A stretch of 64,000 bases of DNA from Adineta vaga (taxonomy: Eukaryota; Rotifera), in assembly GCA_021613535.1 (NCBI GenBank), contig CP075495.1, forward strand, positions 10,602,001-10,666,000. Reading direction: 5' to 3'. Positions 37,227 through 64,000 of this stretch are shown one piece after another. Every line of letters starts with the position of its first letter. Position 1 is the first letter of the stretch. The notes under the pieces were generated by a model. The model was not told the origin of the DNA. It ran no database searches and saw only the letters and a list, made by a program, of their open reading frames with translations. The position numbers and the translations under genes are program-made.

Positions 37227-39444
37227 TTGCTGTCAAAAATGAAAAACGACATTTTCCCTTCGTATGTTATTTATCTTATTGTATTAATAAGATTGATAAA
37301 AGGAGATCTTGTGAACGATTTTCGTCCACCTGCTACTCCTCTTCTTCTACTCAATCCAACGATTCAAATTTGGTCAAAAGGAGATCATCTCAATGATGTA
37401 CCAACAACACATTGGATTGAAAATCAAAATATGTCGTTAGTTGGTCTTGTTCGTATAGATAATGGAAGTAAAATATTAAGATTTATGGGTGTAACGAATG
37501 AAAATATACCATCTATGAAACAAATTCAAAGACGTGTACAACCAACACAAACTTTCTATATATTTCAAAGTGAAGAAATCGAATTAAATGTAACATTTAT
37601 TCAACCAGCTTTCATTCATTCTTTGGAACTATCTTCATTACCTATTGGTTATCTGACACATTCGGTTCGCTCACTTTCAACAAAAAAAGAATATACAGTA
37701 CAAGTATATATTGAAATTTCCATGGATTTGGTTGTCAATTCATTAGTTAATGATACAGTTGTTTGGGAACAAACACGGTCAGGAGAATATCGTTGGCAAT
37801 CGTATGATCATGCACCCTTTCAAACCCATGGTGATCAAATAAAACCTGATTGGGGCTATTTTTATGCAGCATCAAGATCGATATTTCTTCGTGATAGTAC
37901 ACAGACGAATGCATCATTATGTCGACAAGCTTTTATTCATGGAAATTTTCATCTACCTAAACGAGATGAAAGTCAAGGACCACGTTCAATTCAAAATGGA
38001 TATCCAGTATCTTCATTTCTTTTTGATTATGGTTCAGTTAATCAGGATGCGAATGTCTATTCATCGTTTCTTGTTCTCTTCCATGATGAACAATTATCGA
38101 TTAATTTCTTTTCAAATTATCAACGACCTTATTGGACAAAACTCTATTCAAACGTACAACAATTACTTGATATTGCTTTTCAACGTTTTGATGAAATTCA
38201 ACAAGAAGCAAATGAATATGATACAATGCTCATTCAACGATATACGAATGTAGCAGGTATATAATAATTGTTTGAATGAGATACTAAGAACGTTTTTGTT
38301 TGTTTCATAGGTGATCGTTATGCTACATTACTCTCACTTGTTCATCGACAAGTAACAGGAGCTTGTGTTACTGTATGGGATGAACAACGACAACAAGCAT
38401 GGTCCTATATGAAAGAACAAAGTTCAGATGGTGATGTGAGTACTGTCGATGTGATTTCACCTGCAGCACCATTTTTTCTCTCGCTTGGACCTGAATATTT
38501 ACGGCGACTTTTACTTCCTTTACTTGCTTATGCAAATAATGAAACATATGTACAATATACATTACCTTGGGCACCTCATCATCTTGGTGATTGGCCAGTA
38601 TGTTCGATTCTTCCGCAAGATCAAGAACAAATGCCGATGGAAGAAACAGGTAATATGTTGATTCTATTAGCAGCAATTGCACAAAGACAGAATGAACAAA
38701 TTGAATATCTTCGACCCTATGCACACCTTCTTCAAAATTGGGCACAATATTTAAACGATTCGTTACCCGATCCTGAAAATCAGCTGTGTACCGATGATTT
38801 TGTACGTATTGTTGTGAATGATTTCAATAGTAAATCAAAATTCTAAACATATTTCACTTTCTATTTAGGAAGGTTCATCAGCACATAATGCTAATTTAGC
38901 TTTGAAAGGTATAATTGGTCTCGGAGCTTATTCACTACTTCTTTCCATGGGTTTGGGTAATCAAAGTCAAGCAGATCAATATATGAAGCAAGCAATTGTT
39001 TTTGCTCAAGAGTGGGCAAAATTAGATTGGAATGGCATCGATCATTTTCGACTTGAATATGATGCTAATAATTCAAGTTGGTCACAAAAATACAATATGT
39101 TTTGGTCATGTGTCATTGGATTAGATGACATACTTTTTGCAGATTTAAGAGTACAAGATATTGAATTAGCGTATTATCAAACAAAAATGAATCCATACGG
39201 TTTACCATTAGATAATCGAGGTGTTCTCGCGAAACTTGACTCATCGATGTGGATTGCTGCGATGATACGAGATAATACGGAACAACGGCAACGAATTGTT
39301 GATAGCCTTTATACATTTGCACATTCAACACCCACACGAATACCTATATCTGATGTGTATGATACGACAACAAATAGCGCAATGTTTTTTACTGCTCGAC
39401 CAGTTCTTGGTGGTCTTTCTGCTCTTGATCTTCTTTCAAAATGA
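37227..39444 (+). CDS. secreted glutaminase, GtaA-type
   Basis: GtaA-type enzymes hydrolyse L-glutamine to glutamate and ammonia outside the cell and are best known from fungi and some bacteria. Three exons (37227-38256, 38311-38801, 38869-39444) join to 698 residues, the usual family length. The N-terminus has a signal peptide (YVIYLIVLIRLIKG), then the family start RPPATPLLLLNPTIQIWSKG. The middle has SPAAPFFLSLGPEYLRRLLL, YTLPWAPHHLGDWP and EETGNMLILLAAIA. The end carries SAHNANLALKGIIGLGAY, WSQKYNMFWSCVIGLD, NPYGLPLDNRGVLAKLDSSM and TARPVLGGLSALDLL. The introns (54 and 67 bp) have host-like size, so the gene is integrated and not contamination. Origin by horizontal transfer is possible but untested. 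An in-frame second Met is at codon 5. Confidence 0.87.
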
Positions 39445-39515
39445 TTCTCTATTTTCATCTAACTATCTGAAAAGAATCGAACTTATATAAAACATACAAT
39501 GATGCGAGTTACTGA

Positions 39516-39521
39516 AATAAA
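39516..39521 (+). terminator. AATAAA polyadenylation signal
   Basis: AATAAA about 70 bases after the glutaminase stop codon. Confidence 0.5.
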
Positions 39522-40069
39522 CATATGCTCTTCTTTGTCTTGCTTTTACGTTATCTCTTCCTAGTTATAATTATCAACTATGACACGAAAAACACCGAAT
39601 GAAAGGTTGATAAGTGTTGACACAATGAAAGACGAAACATCTGTACGGAGATCTAGTACTCATCGTTTCCATTTATTACTTCAAAGATTTTTCATCATAC
39701 AGTTTTATACATAAACTTCTACTCTTATAGACTGACGTAATTGAAAAGAAAATGTCGAATTATGTAAAAACTAACATTTTTATTTGACTTTTTGAAAAAG
39801 AAAGATTTCTCAATTGTAGTATTGAAATGATAGATAGTATTTTATCTGTCTGTCACTATACATATATTTACATTGAATCATTTACTAAATTTAGTGATCA
39901 GTCTGGTGAAAGAACGAGATTTTTCAACAAGACAAAAATGATATGTCACTAAGGTTTGCAAACATTTAATTTTTGATAACAAAAAACATGGTTGAATCGA
40001 TGACATCATTTCATTTATTTCGGAGATATTAAACTCTAACCTGTTGAGAAGAAATTTTTTTAAAATATT
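39522..40069. other. intergenic region, nothing recognised
   Basis: AT-rich sequence between the glutaminase and the RING/IRG-like gene, presumably holding the promoter of the latter. No convincing frame on either strand. Confidence 0.5.
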
Positions 40070-42345
40070 ATGGGCAATTTTACAACAAAAAGTAAAGAAT
40101 ATATTCAAGCATCGTAGATTTTAATTAATCTTTTCTCAGATTCTCGACATCTTCACGAAGAAACAGAGTCGGTATCGAACAGTATATCAAATCGTCGAAG
40201 AACGAATTCAAGTACAAAACAGGTATATTTGAGAATAATCTCCAAAAAAGGTATTTTGGTCAATAAAATATTCATTCAATATTATAGATATATAATTCAT
40301 GTACGATGTGTCTTTGTTCATTTGGAATACAAGAAGAACGTATTCCTCTGGAATGTATTAATATAAAGTGTGCTCGATTGTATTGCACTCAATGTGTAAA
40401 TTGTGTACAAACACATAATGGAAATAATAAGCGATTTCGTTGTATGTATTGTTTACTTGAATATCCTGCACATAAAATACCGACAGAAAATCAGATACTA
40501 ATTAAACAATTATGGACTAGTATGATTGTAAAATATGGTATTCGTTATACGAGTCATTTACTTTCCAAAACTTTAAACCAAAATAACATGATTGATCTTT
40601 GGTGTGATATTGAATGTCGACGACGTCATTTAGTTAATCTTATATCTACTCTTGAACGATTTTCTCGATGGACTCAAATACATCATATCATGAATGAAAC
40701 TCATATCATGGCTGACAAATTATTAGATATTGCCATGCGACTTCAAGAAGATCCTATTGCAAATATACATACATTACAAAATGAATATCAAGAAATTATA
40801 TCAACATCCGATCATAATAATAATAATAATAATAATGATGATATGATTGGTTCACATTATATTCGTATATGTGAACGTTTACTTGCTGATATTTCCGATG
40901 CTGAATTCTATCGAGCATTTACTAATACTCATGCAAAAATGATCGAATGGAATTGTGCACTTGCTTCGAGTGACCAATTTCAACCACAAGTTTCTGATTT
41001 ATTTACTGCCATTGAAACTGATCTTCAAGAACAATGTTCTCATCATCGTCATGGAATTGTACGAGCTAAAATTGGTATTATTGGTTACACGTGTGTAGGT
41101 AAAAGTACGATTCTCAATCGTTTATTAAGTATTGAAGATTTAGCGATGGATACATCATCACCTGTGCGTAGTATAAAAAGTACTTATTATCAATTACAGT
41201 TTGATCGAAAAGAACCATTACCATCTCCTCATAATCAATCGAAAACAACTGCTGTAACACTTGTAGATATTCAAGGTCATGATAAAGATACACTGACAGT
41301 TGATAGTCAACTTTTACCAGGCAATTATTTAGATGAAATTCGTAAAGCTGATTGTGATATTTATATATTAGTATTTGATGAAAAACTTCGTTATGAACAA
41401 CATGGTTGGATAAGTTTTATTGAAGAAACATTGAAACGTCAATGTATTCTTGTACGTTCAAAAGTTGATATTGAATTTCTTGCAAAATATCGTGAACGAT
41501 CAGGTTTATTCTATGGTAGTAGTACACCAGCACAACGTGCTTGTTATACACCAACAATTCTTGAACAATTAAGATTTGATAATGAAATGGAATCACATCA
41601 AGTTTTCTTGACAGCTGCTGATTATATGCCAGCAAGTTCAGATGCAGCAATTCTATTAAACGATCAATCATTTGATATGACAATATTATTCGATGAATTA
41701 GGTCGCCTAGCAGCCGATGCACGTAATCGTCGTATTCATACATTAGCAATGCGAGCTGCTGCTCGTGTAATCAATATATGTTTTCGTCGTGGTTATGTTT
41801 TAAATGTATTTAATTATAAGATTGGTGCTGGATTAGCTGCTATTATACCTTTTGGTGATCAATTACCACGTTATTTAGCAAGAGATCATATACGACAAGC
41901 ATTTGGTATAACAAAAGATTTTCGTCAATATTTATTACAATTTCGTTTAAGTATTGATGAAGGTTATTTACAAACATCAACCTTAGAAAATTGTGTAACG
42001 GCAACAATGATGAAAACAAAGGTTAAGAAAGGTTCATTAGGAGCAGCTGTTGGTGGTGCTTTTATGGCTGGTGCTCCATTTTCTGATGATATTCTTCGTG
42101 CAGCTGCACCTACTGCCGTTGCTTTGACAGGAGGTGCACGGATTGCTCTTACTGCTAGTACTGCTATTGTAGGTGTAGTTATTTCCGCTGTTGTTTGTGC
42201 TTGGTCAGCTGTAAATAGTGGCAAACATATATTTAGTTATGTCAATCGATTATGTGACGATCTTATTCTCGTAAGCAATCCATTAATAACTACATTGATT
42301 GATATAAACAGCAGAAAATATGATCAAACTCATTCAAATCAATGA
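40070..42345 (+). CDS. RING-like finger fused to IRG-like GTPase, with hydrophobic tail
   Basis: The long open frame starts at 40306, but two short upstream exons extend it: 40070-40091 and 40140-40222 join to 40288-42345 in frame through 48-bp and 65-bp introns, giving 720 residues. The new N-terminus MGNFTTKN fits the N-myristoylation pattern (Gly2, Thr6). Residues 40-90 form a RING-like zinc finger: CTMC, then CARLYCTQC, then CMYC. Arg65 stands where RING fingers carry the His of C-x-H-x-x-C. A GTPase domain follows: G1 GYTCVGKS (about 301-308), G3 DIQGHD and G4 RSKVD. The arrangement resembles immunity-related GTPases (IRG). Towards the C-terminus are Ala/Gly-rich hydrophobic helices (GAAVGGAFMAGAPF; ALTASTAIVGVVISAVVCAW) that could enter a membrane. 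A stretch of six Asn lies near 40815. The likely role is a membrane-associated, possibly ubiquitin-linked GTPase; defence is only a guess. Confidence 0.75.
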
Positions 42346-42803
42346 CCAAAATGCGAAAGTGTAATTAGATACTGTCTTTTGTTTATATTCTTTGTAAAAA
42401 CGTTCTGAATTACATTACAAAAATCAGTGAAAAGAAATTCTTTTTAGAAGAACACAATATGTAATTTAAAACCATCAACAAAACAACTCACTGTTTTGTC
42501 ATAAAATAACAAATCATTGTTATTCTTTTTTTAACGAACCATTAAAAAAAATAAACAAAAAAATAAAATCGAATCTTTGTATAATAATCCTATCATTGAA
42601 ATTATAAGATATCGTTTTTTGAACTGTTCTTTTTTTTCATTATCAACATGAGATTTTACTATTGCTATGATACATTTTGGACGAATGTATTCTAAAGAAA
42701 GTGATCATATCGTAGAAATTCTCTTTCGTTCTGTAAAGATAGTTATATAGATAAAATCAAAACATTTGAATGATTCGCGCCAAGTAGACAAAATAGACGA
42801 CCG
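42346..42803. other. intergenic region with A-rich 3' UTR
   Basis: Holds the 3' UTR of the RING/IRG-like gene, with several AATAAA-like motifs near 42547-42570, and the upstream region of the Spire-like gene. No gene seen. Confidence 0.5.
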
Positions 42804-43469
42804 ATGATGATCATGTCCACACCAGGACGAAAACGTGTACAACCAATTTTACTCGATGATGATGATGATATGGAATCTACCAGTGCAGATATATTAATTT
42901 CTTCATCTTCGTCAACGAGCAATACCAATACTAATGTTCAAGATCTTCCAACGTCTTTGCCTTTCGTGTCAGAAACATCTTTAAAACAACCAATGAAAAA
43001 AAATCTCTACGTTCCATTAAATTTCGATGAATTATCTCATATACGAAATGCTCAAACGAATAGTGAATTTGCTACATTACTTTATGATTTTAAATTATAC
43101 AAAAATGTTGTTAATGGTCATATATGTTTTTCATGTCGAAAAGTGAAATTTTCTCTCCTACAACCAGGTAGTCGTTGTACAATATGTTTACAACGTATTT
43201 GTTCCAAATGTCAACGAAGAATTACTTATCGAAATGATAATATTTGTTTTGTTTCATTAAATTTACTTCGACGTTCATCAATTACATCATTTCCAACGGA
43301 TATGACAATGAGAAAAAATGAACGAACTGATTCAGAATCATCATCATCATCATCAACCATAACAACAACAAACAAATGTAAAAAATCACAGACGAAAAGA
43401 CTTTCAAATAATACGTTTTCATGTTGTGTTGATTGTTTCATATTATTCGATCCAGCCTCACTTGTGTAG
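42804..43469 (+). CDS. short protein with Spire-type box and FYVE-like zinc finger
   Basis: Spire proteins nucleate actin through N-terminal KIND and WH2 domains and bind membranes through a C-terminal Spir box plus FYVE-like finger. This 221-residue single-exon protein contains only the C-terminal part. The Spir-box-like segment ELSHIRNAQTNSEF with LLYDFKLYKN lies at about residues 75-100, followed by GHICFSCRKVKFSLL, RCTICLQRICSKCQRR and, after a Ser-rich insert, the last Cys pair FSCCVDC. No KIND or WH2 is present in the frame or just upstream. The first 70 residues are acidic and Ser/Thr-rich (LLDDDDDMES). A second Met four codons in (42816) could be the start. It could be a Spire-related regulator, or a Rab effector such as rabphilin-type fingers. 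The Spire call is moderate. Confidence 0.6.
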   Translation: MMIMSTPGRKRVQPILLDDDDDMESTSADILISSSSSTSNTNTNVQDLPTSLPFVSETSLKQPMKKNLYVPLNFDELSHIRNAQTNSEFATLLYDFKLYKNVVNGHICFSCRKVKFSLLQPGSRCTICLQRICSKCQRRITYRNDNICFVSLNLLRRSSITSFPTDMTMRKNERTDSESSSSSSTITTTNKCKKSQTKRLSNNTFSCCVDCFILFDPASLV

Positions 43470-43748
43470 AAAAAAAAATAAAAAAACAGAGCTTACTCAC
43501 TCATCAATAGATGTCGTTATTAAGATAAAAAAATCTTCAAAGAATTTTGTCTAGAAAATATTAATCTGATAAATAATGAATTTACCGAAAATTTCAAAGG
43601 TTTTTCTAAATTTTTCTTAATCATCATTTGAATCTTCTCGAAGGACATTTGTTGCTTAGGAATCAAACTTGTAAATACGTTGACAATGGTCTTACATAGA
43701 TTTTTACATTTTCATTTTCTGTGTTGATCAAAATTCATACACAGATTC

Positions 43749-62216
<18,468 letters not shown>

Positions 62217-62551
62217 AAATTGAATATTTCTTTTCTCTCTTTTTCTACACCGTCCGGTGAATGTTTTTCATTCGATAAATCGATCCATCTTACGAAATAA
62301 TATGTCTCCCAATGATAAAAAGTCTTCTATATTATTTTGTTTTTCTTCCTTCATCATATCGAATTGATAATGAAACGAGAAACAGTGTTGAATTTATTTT
62401 ATTCATTCTTTTTCTTCTCTTCACATTCTTCCTTTGCTTTAATCACATCAACATTTCGTCTTCTTCTTTTCGTTTGTAAACAATTATATTATTAATTAAT
62501 AAACGTTCCATTGAATGTCTTCAAATATACATCGAACATCTACTTGACTTT
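62217..62551. other. convergent intergenic region
   Basis: 3' UTR of the dynein gene facing the 3' end of the reverse gene. AATAAA-like AATTAATAAAC near 62495 could serve the dynein transcript. No gene seen. Confidence 0.5.
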
Positions 62552-64000
62552 CTATCGTGTAGTCTCTGCTTCTTTCCGATGTTCATCTAAACGTGCAAGT
62601 AACTGATCCGATGGTAAACATGTTATTGGATCGAATTGATATGGATCAGTTACTAGCATTGATGAATGACTAAATGGAAATGATTGTGGTTTTTTCAATA
62701 ATAATGAACGAAATTCAATTAAATTTGTTAAACCGATTTCATGATATTCACCATAAACTTGAATAAAACCGATTTCAATGAACATTTCACTATTCGAATG
62801 ATCAATGATATCATCTTCTCGAAAACATAATCGAACATAACGATTCAAACAAATATTTGATCGATGTATTCGTTTAACTTCGGACATATGAATTAAATCA
62901 TTGATGCAAGATGTTTCATGTATAATTGTCCATAATCGATGAATATAAACAGTTTTACCATTTAGAATGGGTGTGAGAGGTCGTTGTCGATTTGATAATT
63001 GCATCATAGCCAGAATTGGATTTCCATCTTGACTAATAGCATTGAATGCTTCTGTTAAGTAGACAGAATATATTGGTTTAATTGAAATTAAACGAATGTC
63101 ATTTGTACATGATATGAAATATGAACATTCAATCCAACCATAATGAAGATGATGATTGGATATTAAATGAGTAAGATGTTCACGAAAACGAATGTAGAGT
63201 GTATTCTGTTGTTCAACTATAATTGTCGACTAGGACAAACAATGATTGGCATAATTGCTAGTGATTTTTCAGCAAGAAATGGCCTACGAAGAGATTTTAT
63301 AAAAATTCAGTCTGATTCATCAAGTAAACACGTTTTTACCATCCAGAATAGCCATCTGTTAATGGCCACATAATAATTTCCTTATCATATATACACGCAT
63401 TAGCAATAACTAATCGCCAATGTGGATTCGTAACTAGATCATAAAAAGGTTGAACTAAATAACTCGCTATACAAATTGATGGATATTGTTTTTGTGAAAT
63501 ATAAATTCGATAAAGAGAATCCAGATTTGTTTTATACTGTTCTTCATACAGTTCAACATACGTGCTCAAAATCTTAGCTAATGTTTCCAATGTTGTAAAA
63601 CTAAAACTAGACAGTTGATTGTCAGAACCATACACTGACTTAATATAACCACGTGTCTTCTTTTCACTCAAAAACGTTTGAATATCTAACAAATCTTTTG
63701 TATAATCTTGTGTTATTTCAACAGATAATGTTGGTATACATTGATCAATACCAAATACATCAATCATCAAAGATCGATTGATACATTGAAGTGTACTAAA
63801 AAAGTTCATTCCACCATTTCGTAATTGTGGATATTCTTGACATAGTTTTGCGACAATCAATTGACTTTGACAACTATCAGCAATTAATAGTTGTATATGT
63901 TCTTCATGAATGATAGTTCGACTCATCGATAACAATAGATTGAGATCATGTTTTGGTAAATATTTTTTATCAATAGTAAATAATTGATATTGAACATTTT
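62552..64000 (-). CDS. unrecognised protein, 3' part only, with apparent frameshift
   Basis: The frame is open to the right edge of the window, so the 5' part is missing. The visible part, read from 64000 downwards, includes MSRTIIHEEHIQLLIADSC, a helical region and IYDKEIIMWPLTDGYSGW. A 56-bp intron (63339-63284) then joins to PFLAEKSLAIMPIIVCPSRQ. After this, near 63228-63218, the frame needs one extra base to continue into IVEQQNTLYIRFREHL and on to the stop TAG at 62554-62552. The second half contains GKTVYIHRLWTIIHETS and RYVRLCFREDDI. Both halves look like real protein, so the break is either a sequencing or assembly error or a recent disabling mutation. No domain is recognised. Confidence 0.55.

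Noticed and set aside
38368-38745. 125-codon reverse frame over the glutaminase
   Set aside because: An antisense shadow; the forward strand has strong family motifs.
40815-40835. AAT repeat as a microsatellite
   Set aside because: It is in frame within the RING/IRG-like exon and encodes an Asn run, so it is part of the coding sequence.
41417-41749. 110-codon reverse open frame inside the RING/IRG-like gene
   Set aside because: An antisense shadow of the GTPase coding sequence.
41964-42224. 86-codon reverse frame rich in Ala and Pro
   Set aside because: An antisense image of the Ala/Gly-rich hydrophobic tail of the forward gene.

Overview
The window looks like nuclear DNA from a small-genome metazoan, most probably a bdelloid rotifer. 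This is an inference. The supporting signs are very AT-rich intergenic DNA, densely packed multi-exon genes with many introns of only about 48-70 bp, an ADP-ribosyltransferase fused to TPR repeats with the N-terminal layout familiar from bdelloids, a type II membrane protein that resembles the rotifer DUF7164 group, and a RING plus IRG-like GTPase. No rRNA, tRNA, transposon or CRISPR array was recognised. All coding calls come from reading the translated sequence and joining exons by eye at GT..AG boundaries.

Layout: 0.5-1.7 kb (+) is a secreted protein of unknown function. 2.2-4.2 kb (-) is a secreted protein with five chitin-binding peritrophin-A domains. 5.6-7.8 kb (-) is an extended-Tudor protein of the kind used in germline small-RNA pathways. 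8.1-10.0 kb (-) is a coiled-coil protein. 10.3-12.5 kb (-) is an intronless ART-TPR protein. 13.1-15.2 kb (-) is an FAD polyamine oxidase. 17.7-23.0 kb (+) is Golgi apparatus protein 1 (GLG1). 23.4-24.3 kb (-) is a small protein with a possible ParB/sulfiredoxin-like motif. 24.3-28.5 kb is gene-poor. 28.5-30.1 kb (+) is the glycosyltransferase-like DUF7164-type protein. 30.5-36.7 kb (+) is DEPDC5/Iml1, a GATOR1 subunit. 37.2-39.4 kb (+) is a GtaA-type secreted glutaminase. 40.1-42.3 kb (+) is a RING-like finger fused to an IRG-like GTPase. 42.8-43.5 kb (+) is a short Spire-like zinc-finger protein. 43.7-62.2 kb (+) is an axonemal dynein heavy chain of the DNAH7 type. 62.6-64.0 kb (-) is an unrecognised gene cut by the window edge.

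The most notable structure is a complete intronless ADHFE1 gene (60133-61536) lying on the same strand inside a 1.7 kb intron of the dynein gene. The dynein gene also carries two candidate in-frame microexons of 33 and 12 nt. The RING/IRG-like fusion, predicted to be N-myristoylated and to have a hydrophobic tail, is the best candidate for an undescribed protein system. The neighbours do not form an obvious pathway; this reads as an ordinary metazoan gene neighbourhood with a few lineage-specific genes mixed in.
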